DNA of 64,000 nucleotides from Crossaster papposus (GCA_037893245.1 JBAIAA010000881.1:149508-213507), one strand, 5' to 3'; numbered from the stretch's first letter, positions 21,650 to 32,122 are shown. Numbers and translations are program-made. Notes: generated by a model not told the origin, from the letters alone.

Positions 21650-22225
21650 TTTGTTCACTTTTTTGTAGATTTGCTAAACTATACATTTTTGGAAACGTTA
21701 GGATATACTCAACAGGAAAACCAGTGTTTACATTTGTTTTTAGGTTCTTTTGAAAAAAAATTGTTCTTTAATGTGACGTGACACATGAAAAGTCATTGGG
21801 TGTCACATTAAAGGTATTTTTTTTTTCAATGCCCTATATCTCTGGAAGTATAAGTCCGATTGGATTCAAACTTGGTATGCAGGTATGGCGGGATGTGTTT
21901 TAGGTATAAATTAAAGTGATATCATGATGACGTCATCGTGTGATTTGTTATGGCTTTGTTTCATTTTTGGACCTTTAAGCCATATCTCATCAACAGAACA
22001 TAATAAATTCAAAATTATTTGTGTAATATGTTTATTGGGTCATAGACATTTGCACACAATTGTGAAAAATGTGTGACATCATCATGACGTCATGAAAATG
22101 CTATTCAAAAAATCCAAGATGGCCGCCATAAAGAACCTAAGAGCAAATGTAAACATTGGTTTTCATGTTAAGTATATCCTAACGTTTCCAAAAATGTATA
22201 GTTTAGCAAATCTACACAAAAATAA
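21650..22225. mobile_element. Fold-back element family K, copy 1
   Basis: Inverted ends of about 90 bp: tttgctaaactatacatttt near 21670, with the complement near 22200, running inward through 'ggaaacgttaggatatactc' and 'gttctttt'. The inside holds gatgacgtcatcgtgtgatt and a nested palindrome around 21770-21812 (aatgtgacgtgacac ... gtgtcacatt). Copy 2 (25394-25966) has the same ends but its interior is in the opposite orientation. Confidence 0.85.
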
Positions 22226-22445
22226 TTGATAAGAAAATACATAAGAAATCTGACTATACATTCTTATACAATACACACTGCGCACGCAGTACACATGCCA
22301 AGCCACAATACTGACCTTTTTTAGACTGGGCCTGCATAAATAATGAGTTCGCGCTATTCGGGATTGTAAGAGCTGGCAACCGCACTAGGGCAAAGGTGTC
22401 TTTTTGTGGCACGAATTTGTTCGTCGCGCGCGCATTGACAAGCCT

Positions 22446-22822
22446 AGGTAGGATACACTATTGGTAATTGCTTGAATTATCATGAATGGGTGGATTTGGG
22501 GGTTGTATTTTATAGTAATTATCATTTAACTGACCTGTCCGAAGTTTTACAATCATGGATGCCGAGAAAAGCACGAAAAACTGCGTTCATTTTCAAACGG
22601 CGTCGGGCAGTTATTATTATGCTATCTTTGTTTTTTCGCGATCGCCGTCCGGCGATCGCAAATATTTCTTTATAAAATTACATTTTTCAGAATAATTACG
22701 AGATATCTAGCGCAATCATTTTGCTGGATGCCTAGAATCATTATTTACTTTCAGATTAGTAAGAAATTTCTTAATAATTTTGCAGTAAATATTTTCGATA
22801 TCTGCAAATGTGTATCCTACCT
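22446..22822 (+). mobile_element. MITE family A, full copy A5
   Basis: AGGTAGGATACAC at 22446 to GTATCCTACCT at 22822, with TTAA at the right (22823-22826) but not preserved at the left. The central palindrome gcgatcgccgtccggcgatc is intact: two 10-bp arms and a 2-base loop. Confidence 0.85.
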
Positions 22823-22937
22823 TTAAAGCACTTTATATATTGTAGGGTGTCCCTTATAATTATGGTGTCCCAGAAAAAGAGAAATGCCACACAACAGCTT
22901 CAAATTACTGGTTTTCACAGAACAGGGATGTTCTTAA

Positions 22938-23049
22938 AAGTTGGATACACCATTGGTATTTGCTTGAATTATCAGGAATGGGAGGATTTAAATGTAGGAT
23001 ACACCATTTGTAATTGCCTGAATTATCAGGAATGGGTGGATTTAAAGGT
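22938..23049 (+). repeat. Tandem family-A end units (A7)
   Basis: Two successive copies of the 5' terminal unit of family A, with no A interior, then an (ata)n run. The first follows TTAA (about 22934-22937). This is the second locus in the window where the terminal unit is multiplied. Confidence 0.8.
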
Positions 23050-23052
23050 ATA

Positions 23053-23490
23053 ATAATACTAATAATACTAATAATAATAATATAGCCTTATATAGCGCAC
23101 TTATACGGTAACCCGATCAAGGCGCCTACACACAAATTCTGCTCTAAGCTAAGTGATAACTAATGAAATAAATGAGACTTCAGTTCTTTTTTGAAGATGT
23201 CCGTTGATGTTATTTGACGAAGTGTGGCAGGAAGTTTATTCTAAATGGCAGGTGCTGCTTTGGCAAAGGCACGCTGACCATAGCGGACAGTACGAACTCT
23301 CGGTTCTGATAACAAGTATAAGCCTGAAAGTCTCAGAACCCGACCGGTCTGCTTGACGTAGATAAGCTCACAGAGATACTAAGGAGCACGACCAAGCAGG
23401 ATCTTGAATATAAGAAGACAGATCTTGAAGCTGATTCTCTTAGATATTGGAAGCCAATGTAGCTCTCTCAGAATCGGTGAGATGTGGTCA
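23053..23490. repeat. Probable dispersed repeat of unknown class
   Basis: Begins after an (ata)n run with 'atatagcgcacttatac' and contains phrases that look like a widespread invertebrate repeat (cacgctgaccatagcgg, ggaagccaatgtagctctc). Single copy in this window and no intact frame. The classification is a guess from general resemblance. Confidence 0.35.
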
Positions 23491-23554
23491 TATTTTCCAT
23501 ATTTTCAAGACACGTTGCAAACGAGATATTTGTGTAGCTGGAAGGCCAACGAGC

Positions 23555-23748
23555 AGGGTATGATACACCATTGGTAATTGCCTAAATTATCAGGAATAGG
23601 TGGATTTAAAGGTAGGATATACCATTGGTAACTGCTTGAACTAAAAGAAATGGGTAGATGTAAAGGTCGGATACACCATTGATAATTGCTTGAATTGTCA
23701 GGAATAGGTGGATTTGGGGGGTTGTATTTTATAGTAAACAGTACGTTT
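23555..23748 (+). repeat. Tandem family-A end units (A8)
   Basis: Three 5' terminal units of family A in tandem (starting at about 23556, 23611 and 23664), each diverged, the last running into the normal ttgtattttatagtaaac. Third locus with terminal-unit amplification. Confidence 0.8.
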
Positions 23749-23869
23749 TGTTGGAATAAGTTAAAACTGGCATCAGTACATTTGGTAAAGCCTACCTCCA
23801 GAATCAAAGTCAAAAATATGCGTGTAAATTTCCCCTAATTATAGTGCATGTTGAAATTTGCCAATTCCT

Positions 23870-23998
23870 ACCCTGTAACAACCGTGGTGTTAATTTAACA
23901 CCAATTGGTATCTATATAGCACAACACCAGTAAAAGTTAACACCAGGTGGTCCTATTACACCAATAGTGTAAATTTAACACCGCAGTAGGTAATTATG
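23870..23998. repeat. 'AACACCA' dyad cluster
   Basis: Dense 'gtggtgttaatttaacacc', 'taacaccagg' and 'aatttaacaccgcag' words, resembling the interior of the 772-bp element at 44319-45090. Probably a diverged or truncated relative. Confidence 0.55.
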
Positions 23999-24227
23999 CT
24001 AGGGAGGTATCTTACAGCCAAACAAAAAATATACAATTTTGTATTTCAACCCCAACTAAATCTAAACGTTTTTAACCGTTTACTTTACAAGCCAGCAGTG
24101 GAAACAAGAAGTAGTGTCGCAAGTCAGTTGTGCAAATTCTGCTAATAAAGGAACAGTACGGCAGATAGGTGATGGAACTATGCCTTTGATTATACAAGCA
24201 TGGAATTTTGCTCACGGTGATGTCGCG

Positions 24228-24375
24228 AGAAAGATATTTGGCTATAGTGCCATCGCAGCTAGATTTGTCAAGTAATTTTAAAAATGTGTAAAACGGCTGC
24301 TATTGCTTGTTATACCTTTACTGTTTTCATGAGACAAATCGGCGACGGCCCTATAGCCAAATACCTCTCTATAGA
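24228..24375. repeat. Inverted repeat (arms about 40 bp)
   Basis: gatatttggctatagtgcca near 24233 pairs with the complementary sequence near 24355; both arms run to 'gatttgtc'. The loop of about 60 bp has no recognised feature. The preceding 24000-24227 is unassigned. Confidence 0.75.
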
Positions 24376-24757
24376 CTGTGTGTCAATGCTCATGCCTGTA
24401 TCATCAACGGCATAATTCCCCTAAGAAATGTCTCCTATCTGCCCCACTAAACAATCTTGCCGAGTATTACATTAACTGAAAAAGACACAGGCGTGAGGTT
24501 AATCAGATTAAACCAGTGCATGTCTGTCGTCGCTCGTTGGCAGCAAACCTGCGGCCGCTCCAGATCCCACATATCATCACCATGGCAAGCAACTGTCATG
24601 ACGTCATCGGCCCAATTAGGGACTCGAATTTAAAGTACATTGAGCTTCCCTGTGAGTATTGTCATGACCTATTATTAAAGAAAACTAGTCTTGAAAACAC
24701 AAAAAGGGCCTGATTTGGTGACAATTAATCACGATGTTTTTTTGTTTTTGTTTGGTG
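24376..24757. other. Unassigned stretch
   Basis: No gene or repeat recognised; a 65-codon plus frame at 24516-24713 has no motif. Confidence 0.35.
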
Positions 24758-24761
24758 TTAA

Positions 24762-25170
24762 AAGGTATATACACCACTTGCAAACATCAACGACACCTTA
24801 TGTGCTATGGCTTTCAAGAAAAGTCGAATTTCGTATCAATTTCTAACGTTTGCCGGCCGGCAATCATTGGCAAAACCTGACTCTTTTCAAACACTGCCCC
24901 CCAGTTTATCAAATTTAGATCGTTGACATTTTATTTGCAATACGGTTACACGTCCGTGATTGAGTGCAAACCAACTAGTCTGGTTTCCTATTAGTATTAA
25001 CCTGATAATTACCTGACGTCTATGAATTGCCCTGTTTCGTCTGAAGGAAGTCAAGGAACCAGACTAAAAACACATTTTTTCTTCAGCTTCTATGAACATA
25101 AATCTTAGAAGGATTAGCGTCACAATATTTACTATAACATTATGAATCTCTTCATCTATCAGTTTTTTGT
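24762..25170 (-). mobile_element. MITE family B, copy B2
   Basis: Follows TTAA (24758-24761) with aaggtatatacaccacttgc, then on the minus strand the same order as B1, including a central palindrome (gccggccggcaatcattgg), the 'cttcctt...gac' block and 'atatttactata'. The far end is not clear, near 25170. Confidence 0.65.
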
Positions 25171-25232
25171 GTTATAAACAGTTCGCTTTGTATTGGAATT
25201 CGTAAAATATAAACCGGCCTTCCGGCCGAAAC

Positions 25233-26065
25233 CTGGGGCCAATTTCATGGAGCTGCTAAGCACAAAAATATGTAAAGCACCAAAAAGTCTATCTCAGTCA
25301 AAACAGGTTACCAGCCAAATCTCTATGTGCTTTTTATGCTAAGCTAAAACCAGTTGATTGCTAGTCACAAACTATTGATTTCTTATGTATTTTCGTTCAC
25401 TTTTGGTGTAGATTTGCTAAACTATACCTTTTTGGAAACGTTAGAATATACTTTACATTTGTTTTCAGGTTCTTTATGGCGGCCATCTTGGATTTGTTTA
25501 ATGGCATTTTGATAACGTCATGATGACGACACACATTTTTCACAATTGTGTGCATTATGTCTATGACCCAATAAACATATTACAAACAGAATGTTAAATG
25601 TATTATGTTCTGTTGATGAGATATGGCTTTAAGATAAAAAAATAAAACAAAATCATAACAAATCACACGATGACGTCATCGTGATGTCACTTCAATGTAT
25701 ATCTATAACACATCCCGCCATACCTGCATACCGAGTTTGAACCCAATCGGACCTATACTTCCAGAGATGTAGGGCATTGACAACAAATGGAACTTTAATG
25801 TGACACTCAATGACTTTTCATGTGTCACGTCACATTCAGATATGGTTAATTTTGTTTCTAGAAAGAACCTGAAAACAAATGTAAACATTGGTTTTCATGT
25901 TGAGTATATCCTAACGTTTCCAAAAATGTATAGTTTAGGAAATCTTTCAAAAAAGTGAACAAAACTTTCAATATGTACATTATGAACCTGATTATATATA
26001 CATCAACTAGAAATTTGGTTTGTAACCCCCCTGTTTTAGCCAAAGAAGAATTACCATGCTAGCCT
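25233..26065 (+). mobile_element. Family J repeat, copy J1 (split by K2)
   Basis: 25233-25380 has the family opening ctggggccaatttcatggag, 'ctgctaagcac' and 'accagccaaat'. It resumes after element K2 at about 25985 (aaatttggtttgtaac, matching 42546). Copies: 42374 (plus), 45526 (minus) and a scrap at 16385. I cannot classify it (SINE-like or MITE). No frame is conserved. Confidence 0.65.
25394..25966. mobile_element. Fold-back element family K, copy 2
   Basis: Same terminal repeats as K1 (tttgctaaactataccttt near 25413, complement near 25930). The interior (ggcggccatcttggat, cgatgacgtcatcgtgatg) is reversed relative to K1. It sits inside a family J repeat, which continues on both sides. Confidence 0.85.
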
Positions 26066-26185
26066 TTTGTGTGTGTGCTGGGCATCTCCGTGACATTGGC
26101 CCTTGTTCCCATTATTAACATCTGACTCTTCATTCGTTTAATTTTTAGTAGCTTTATTGTTTATAATGTGTCGCTTTGCACATCT

Positions 26186-26508
26186 ATACTAGAAAAGGGC
26201 TTGATGTGATTTTGCATTCAAAGCGGACACGGTCCTTAGAAGGATGTGATTTCAACAAAAGATTTCCAAAATTACATCCTAATGCTTCAAATTCACAGTT
26301 TCGGCCCAAATTCACATCCTGGATTAAGTCGTTAGAATGCAAATTCACACCCACTGGATTCACATCCACTTAACCCATGATGTGAATTTGGACCTTGGAT
26401 GTGAACTTGGAGCATAGGATGTGATTTTGGAATTGTTTTGTTAAAATCATCCTGCGAAGGACCGAGTTCGCTTTGAATGCAAAATCACATCATCACCTTT
26501 CCTATATA
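26186..26508. mobile_element. Fold-back MITE family F, complete copy (F2)
   Basis: An uninterrupted fold-back of about 320 bp. The left arm from tatactagaaaagggcttg through 'gcattcaaagcggacacgg' and the right arm ending in the complement (ctttgaatgcaaaatcac, cctatata) pair almost throughout, turning near 26345. This is the reference for the broken copies at 1625, 29088, 47310 and 62518. Frames of 61-65 codons on both strands are palindrome artefacts. Confidence 0.85.
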
Positions 26509-27115
26509 CGTCGAAAAACCAACTTGCCGAAACTTTGACAATTTCCCTCCCTCTCCATTTGTTCGAGTCCTTTGGCATGACTCGTAAGGACCACAATCGT
26601 GGCATTTGGATTTCTCAACCTATATAGACAGCCCTGACGCAACAAATTTAACCCAATCCCGCCTGCAATGCGAACCGACAGCCCAATCCGTTGCTCCACA
26701 TAATACGCCAGAATATAGAAGGTGTTTATCCCCCACACACGGCTGTGTTGTGACAGAGTCGAGAACCGTTGTCACGGAAACCGCTGTCGTTCATCAGAGT
26801 TGGCGCGTTTTGAAGCAGTCGAACGGGTGCCGAAATGTTTGTTGGAAAAAAAGAGAAAAACCAAACTCGAGTAGTATGGGGTGGTTATCGAGATGAAAAA
26901 CTATTTTGTTTTAATATGATTACGCCCACTTCGGGGGTGATGCATTGGATCGTTTGGGATATATTTTGCACAGGAAGTGGGTATCTAGCATGGAAATAAC
27001 CCCACCCCGGCCAAAAATGCTTTCCTATGATACCTTGATTGTATTCATTCAGTTATGAATGGAGAATGGATGCGAAACCTTTCTGGGACAGTTTATTTAT
27101 TGAATCATGCTGTGG
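26509..27115. other. Unassigned stretch
   Basis: No repeat or domain recognised. Overlapping frames at - 26502-26738 and + 26606-26896 carry no motif. Confidence 0.35.
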
Positions 27116-27500
27116 AGTCAGGCCGGCTGCGATTTTTTTTTCTCCAAACGACATCGCCATAGAACTGTTTTTTAGCGCATCTGATTGGTTGTTTAACATC
27201 TACGCCATCCATTCATCCATGTGTCGCATTGCATGACGTGTACCAGGGTCCAAAAAGCACAGAGTCCTAGAGTCAAAAAGGGTTAGGATTGGGGTTAGGG
27301 TTAGGGTCAGTAAGTTGAGAGTCTATAGGGTCAATAAAACCCAGAGTCCTAGGGTCAATAAGTTGAGAATCCTAGGGTCAATAAATTGAGAGTAAAATTT
27401 ACTACCATGAAGGAACGCGGATAGCCAATCAGATGCGCTAAAAACCAGTTCTATGGCGATGTCGTTTGGGACAAAAAATCGCTGGTCGGCTAGGTCACCG
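27116..27500. repeat. Inverted repeat enclosing tandem 'cctagggtcaataa' units
   Basis: Arms of about 80 bp: aaacgacatcgccatagaac near 27156 and its complement near 27462. Between them (27250-27395) are repeats of 'gagtcctagggtcaataa' and a telomere-like run (ggttaggattggggttaggg). It could be a small fold-back element whose centre expanded. Confidence 0.75.
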
Positions 27501-28039
27501 GATTCGACTCCTTGTGACTTTTTCTTGTCGGAGTATTTGAAGAACAAAGTGTTTCACAGCGGAACCTTCAGGATTTGCAAGTCCGCATTTAACACGAGAT
27601 CAAAATTTTACGTGATGATCCTGCAATGGTGAGACGAGCTGCGGCTGACATTGATGCTTTTCTTTGCGAGCAGTGTAATTTCTTCATCTGGAGATTAATA
27701 AAATGTTCTTATGTCTTATGTCTTATTTCTTTGCCGCCGTTCGGTGGACTTTGCATCTAAAGAGGTGTGCACGTGGAAGGTGTTGGTGCACAATTCAATA
27801 CTGAATAAATATCACCAATTGGTAAACATCTTGTACGTATCACATGCTTTATACAAACGGTTAGATTTCCTTTGGGCCATATCTGAATGTGCTGCTCATA
27901 GATCATGTCTGACCATGAACCGGCCCAAAGGGTTTTCACATACCATTTTCCAAACAATTGTGCTCAGTGATGCATGACTACATGAATGCAATCAAAGTAT
28001 CAATGGAAAGCATATTACTCTTACTTTATTATACACAAA
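27501..28039. other. Unassigned stretch
   Basis: No gene recognised. An 'attaataaaatg' polyadenylation-like signal near 27695 and an 88-codon frame at 27711-27977 are too weak to call. Confidence 0.3.
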
Positions 28040-28172
28040 TAAAACATAGGGGAAACTGACTCGGTAAATTTGCATAGATTTCAAAGTGAACAGATAAAAT
28101 TGCAAGGCGGGACTTGAACCGGCGATCTTCGGGGTACCGGACCGTCGCTCTACCAACTGAGCTATCTTGCTC
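28040..28172 (-). mobile_element. tRNA-derived SINE, second family, copy 1
   Basis: On the minus strand gcaagatagctcagttggta starts a tRNA-like head of 69 bp (28102-28170) with box A, box B (ggttcaagtcc) and an anticodon-loop-like ccggtac. Stems are imperfect and it lacks a full acceptor stem, so I do not call a functional tRNA. It continues downstream with 'tctgttcactttgaaatc', matching copy 2 at 30241 (tttgtttactttgagatc). Confidence 0.7.
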
Positions 28173-28180
28173 TATGTTGG

Positions 28181-29021
28181 AGGTCTCCTAAATTGTCAGT
28201 ATCTTTGTTCGAGGGCGCTAGTCAGAAATCATAAACACCAGAATTCCGTGTGGCCGGGGAACACGCCCAATTTTACGATACAGCCTGGGAAGCGACATTG
28301 TGGGGATCAGTAAATGAGGATAAGAGTATTATGGTAAAACATGATTAATAATAATAGCCATAAATAGCACATCTTGGTCGAATTAACCCTTATTGTCAGA
28401 ATTATCTTTTTATTGGGGGACCCTGTATATAGGACGTCATATTACAGTGCTGTGGTTATACAGTTGCATAGTGGGTTGCACGATTGTTGCATGCATCAAA
28501 ATGATGTCGGGCGAATGCGAAAAGGCGTAAGTGTTACAACGCACTCGAGTTATGAGATCACCGCATCGTGATGCATGCGCGCATGCAGGATATGCATGTT
28601 CGTTAGTTCGCTCTGTCGAGAGAATGAGACGATACCGCAGCTGCTGTTCTAAACCCCCCTAATAATAAGAGCCCGCCCCCTTTGAGAAGATCCGAACAGA
28701 TGTCAGAAATGGTCTCTGCGGCTATGGCTACGTCTATCGTCAACGTGTTCCTATGACTGTCTTGTAATAAGCCAGTTCGGCGTCTCAAGAAACAAACCAA
28801 TCCAATTATACGTTCTACTCATACGCGAACATTGCAAACGTTTGTAAACTATAGGTGAACAGTTTTCCGTTGGCTGTTTCCAAAAAAAACAAACGGAGGC
28901 GGCCATTCAATTTTATACGCGTACGGGATACGTACGTATACGCGAAACGATGGGCGACTTTGTTCGGGCCACATACATGTACATGTACGTACCCCGTATA
29001 CGCGTATCAAAATAATGGTCC
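28181..29021. other. Unassigned stretch with palindromic patch
   Basis: No gene recognised. 28915-29008 is rich in 'cgtatacg' and 'gtacgtac' words that pair with each other (tatacgcgtacgggatacgt against accccgtatacgcgtatc). The role is unknown. Confidence 0.4.
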
Positions 29022-29055
29022 CTATTGTAATTAACACGGGAGCGTCGTGCGACCT
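29022..29055 (+). repeat. 34-bp exact direct repeat, left copy
   Basis: ctattgtaattaacacggga and the next 14 bases recur without mismatch at 32279-32312, in the same orientation. The two copies bracket the whole F3 nest. Weak similarity extends some 20 bp further upstream ('gcgtatcaaa' / 'gcatatcaaa'). Confidence 0.9.
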
Positions 29056-29784
29056 CCTTTCGCCTTCACACTAGGAACATGCACAGTGTGAATTAGCATT
29101 CAAAGCGGACACGGTCCTTAGCAGAATGTGATTTCAACAAAAGATTTCCCAAATCACATCTAAATGCTCCAAACTCACATTACAATTCTCCAAATTCACA
29201 TCCTCGGTCCAAGTTCACATCCTGGGTTAAGTTGTTAGAATTTAAATTCACACCTAGGGCTTATACAGAAACAGCCCTTCTCCGTGTACAAAATGACATT
29301 AACCAAGTCATTGACAACAAGAAAGTGGTTTTGTAAGTCATGTTTGATCTGTCATCTGCATTCGACACATTAGATCGAAACATACAATGTACAATTAATG
29401 TACTTCTCAACAGGTTGTGTCAACTGACTTGCCCTCATTCTGGTTCGCCAGTTATTTGTGTGACCGCAGATATTGTGTTCGGGTTGATAGTAGTTTGTCT
29501 GATGAAACAAAAGGTAGCATTTGGTGTACCCCGCCAGTACTATAGGGCCAGCACTTTTAACATATTATAACAAACCTGTTGTCAATATCATTGAAAACTT
29601 CAATTTACACTATCACATTATTTTAAGCAGATGACATACAGCCCTACACATACCCTGCTATTTCTGGTGATTACTCTCGAAAACCTCTCTAAATGCATTT
29701 GCCAAATTTAGGATTGGGTGGCTGCCAATATGCTGAAACTTGGCCCCTCCGCGTGTTCTTAACAAGCTGGATGTTTTGTTTAAA

Positions 29785-29975
29785 TATTATTAATTATTTC
29801 TGGTAATGAAACCAAGGATCCCTCAAAAGCGCTCTAGGCACTGTAGCTCGCAAGCCTGGAGAAACCTACAGTAAGAAGACAACGAGAAGAAGGTACAGTT
29901 TTAGAGGTGGAATGAAAACCCCGGAAGAATATCATGGGGGACACTCACGGAATCAGGCAGGGACTGAAAACCCTG
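29785..29975 (-). mobile_element. SINE family S, copy S3 (head missing)
   Basis: Minus-strand body and tail of family S (ggatccctcaaaagcgctct, cggaatcaggcagggactga) inserted in the LINE between its RT and C-terminal parts. The tRNA-like head is not present; the copy stops at the 'ggttttcagtccctg' boundary. Confidence 0.8.
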
Positions 29976-30240
29976 TCTCTCGGAAACTATCACTCTTAAG
30001 GCTGATCAAATAAGCAATTCACCTTCTCGCACTGTGAAAAACTTGGGTTTTATATTCGACTCGTCTTTTTCTATGTCCAACAATATCTCACCATCTGCAA
30101 ATCAGTTAATTTCCACCTATCTCTTGACCAAGACGCATGTCACCATGTTGTTCGTACATTTATAACATCCCGGCTTGGTCACTGCAATTTGGATACTGAC
30201 ATTTCTTGGATACTGACAATTTGGAAGACCGCCAAAATAC

Positions 30241-30340
30241 ACCAAGGTAGCTCAGATGGTAGAGCGCCGGTCCGGTATTCCGGAGGTCGCAGGTTCGCCT
30301 TGCCAATTTCTTTGTTTACTTTGAGATCTCGTCCTTTTGG
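30241..30340 (+). mobile_element. tRNA-derived SINE, second family, copy 2
   Basis: caaggtagctcagatggtag starts a tRNA-like head with a well-paired anticodon arm (ccggt / tccgg, loop ccggtat) but a box B truncated after aggttcg. The trailing sequence matches copy 1 at 28040. It sits within the LINE. Not a functional tRNA gene. Confidence 0.65.
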
Positions 30341-30910
30341 TATAACTCAAGGTGAAAAACACAGACTACAACAAAATCCAAAACCGTGCTGCTCGACGTA
30401 TCTTCTCTGTCAAATGCTCCGTGGTTACCTATCCAACATCGTATATTATCATTCAAAGTTATTCTGATTGTTTTACGAGTGCCTACGTGGTATCTCTCTT
30501 CTTTTACTTGTGTGACTTACTCGCTTTGTATCAACCAGTCAAGGCTGGACTAAGATCTTCCAGTGATAAACTTCTTCTTTCCATTTCTACAGGTTCGAAA
30601 TCCCTTGGGGTTAAATCTTGTTGTTTCAATAGTCGGCGCTAAACTATGAAACACTATTCCTATCAACATCAGGGAAGCCTTATCTCTCACCTTTTTCAAG
30701 AAACGCCTTAAAAGCTTTTTTGTTCATGTCTTCATAGTCTGTCCTTGTACAGCACTTTGATCTATCTTGTAAAAGTGCTTTATGAATACATTATTATTAT
30801 TACTATCATCATCCAATTAACCCAGGATGTGAATTTGGACCTGTAAGATGTGAATTTGGAGCATTAGGATGTGATTTAAAAAATCTGTTGTTGAAATAAC
30901 ATCCTGCTTA

Positions 30911-32074
30911 TGGCCCTGTACACTAGAACGTTTTAGGCCAACGCGTGAGTAGCGCGTTAAAAATAGTTGATGCGCTGGCAAACGCTGAACTTCCACAGAA
31001 AAAGTCAAATGGAACCGTGATTTCAGCGTGTCCATAACGCGTTGTTAACGGGTTCAATGCGTTCGCCAGCGCGTGAGAAACGCGTTAGTAACGCGCTCGA
31101 CGACTGATGAACGACTGCCCAGCGCGTGAGTAGCGCGTTTCAACGCGCGCCAGCGTACTACAACGACCACATGGTTAGTTGTATACAAATCCGACGCGCT
31201 ACTACACTAATGGCCCTGTCACACCAGAACGTTTTAGGCCAACGTGTTGGAATTTCGGTAACACGCGGGTAAACGTTGACCAACGCTAGGCCAGCGTTCG
31301 CAACACGCTAAGCGCGTTACCCACACGCTGGAACACGCTGGAACACGCTGAGGAAAACAATACAGTTTTCAACATACCTAAAATTTTCAGCGTTTGCCAG
31401 CGTGTGACTGCACACGCTGGCGGCGCGCAGGATGGTCGTTACTCACGCGTCGAACGCGCTAGACGATCGTTACCAACCCACTACTCACACGCTGGCGACC
31501 CACTGTCGTATTTTTACTATAAATCAGTGATACGTTCCTCACACGCTGAGCGCGTTCCTGACACGATACTCACGCGCTGGCATACGCTATGAACCCGTTA
31601 TCAATCTGTATGGACAGGCTGAAATAACGGTTCCACTTGACTTTTTCTGTGAAAGTTCAGCGATTGCCAGCGTATCAACTATTTTTAACGCGCTACTCAT
31701 GCATTGGCCTAAAACGTTCTGGGGTGACAGGGCCATAACTAGCGTATCGCCAGAGTACGCCAGTGTAAGCCAGCGTGCGCCAGCGTGTGAGTAGCGGGTT
31801 GATAACGATCGTCTAGCGTGTTCGACGCGTGAGTAACAAACCTCCAACGCTCCGCCAGCGTGTGCAGTCACACGCTGGCAAACGCTGGAAATTGTATGTA
31901 TGTTGAAAAAAATATGTTTTCCTCAGCGTGTGACAGCATGTCCCAGCGCGTGAGTAACGCGCTCAGCGTGTTGCTAACGCTGGCCAAGCGTTGGTCAGCG
32001 TTTGCCAGCGTGTTGCCAAAATTACAACACGTTACTCACGCGTTGACCTAAAATGGTCTGGTGTGACAGGGCCA
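30911..32074 (+). mobile_element. Harbinger-like MITE family G, outer copy
   Basis: Ends TGGCCCTG and CAGGGCCA. Flanked by TTA (30908-30910) and TAA (32075-32077) within F; uninterrupted F copies read ctgctaaggacc here, so a 3-bp TAA-type target duplication fits. The outer copy is 30911-31210 plus 31736-32074, about 640 bp, split by a second copy. It is full of 'gccagcg', 'cacgctgg' and 'gcgtgagtagcgcg' words. A TAA/TWA duplication suggests PIF/Harbinger; no transposase is present. Confidence 0.75.
31211..31735 (-). mobile_element. Family G MITE, inner copy in opposite orientation
   Basis: 525 bp with ends TGGCCCTGTCACACCAG and the complement, flanked by TAA on both sides (31208-31210 and 31736-31738). 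Its left half matches the complement of the outer copy's right half (31740-32074), and its right half the complement of the outer left half (30911-31040 best). It is therefore the same family inserted backwards into the outer copy. Open frames at 31404 and 31587 are compositional. Confidence 0.8.
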
Positions 32075-32122
32075 TAAGGACCGTACCGCTTTGGATGAAA
32101 ATCACACCATGCTCTTTCCAAG

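Larger units (their letters stand above)
29260..30812 (+). pseudogene. L2/CR1-like LINE, 5'-truncated and decayed
   Basis: Plus strand. Reverse-transcriptase region: TALLRVQNDINQVIDNKKVV, then MFDLSSAFDTLDR (motif A Asp), a broken 'GSVLGP'-like segment (PRQYYRAST) and a motif C reduced to a 'MTYSPTHT'-like relic. A C-terminal part at 30352-30642 reads NKIQNRAARRIF and SSDKLLLSIST, typical of L2/CR1 tails. It ends with aaagtgctttatgaatacat and an (att)n tail. Stops, frameshifts and two SINE insertions (29785 and 30241) show it is dead. The endonuclease domain is absent. Confidence 0.85.
29088..32122. mobile_element. Fold-back MITE F, copy 3, split by a LINE and MITE pair
   Basis: Left arm 29088-29259, resumed right arm 30814-30908 (aacccaggatgtgaatttgg), and outer end 32077-32122 (aggaccgtaccgctttgg). 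Other F copies show these parts are normally contiguous. A LINE fragment occupies 29260-30812 and a Harbinger-like pair 30911-32074. Confidence 0.8.

Noticed and set aside
22938..23049. CRISPR-like or direct-repeat array
   Set aside because: The repeated units are MITE ends with no spacers, in an animal genome.
28102..28170. tRNA gene on the minus strand
   Set aside because: Box A and B are good, but anticodon and acceptor stems have mismatches, the length is short, and the downstream sequence is shared with 30241-30340. It is a SINE head.
30243..30304. tRNA gene on the plus strand
   Set aside because: The T-arm is truncated after aggttcg and the copy sits inside a dead LINE with SINE-family sequence following.
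31100..31130. Hammerhead-ribozyme-like ctgatga
   Set aside because: PLEs can carry hammerheads, so I looked, but this ctgatga is in MITE G and no matching GAAA core and stems were found. None was seen in the PLE arms either.
31404..31871. Open frames of 62-94 codons with repeated 'YSRVE..RRSL.T.YSHAG'
   Set aside because: They come from the repeated cgctgg / cgcgtgagtag words of MITE family G, on both strands.
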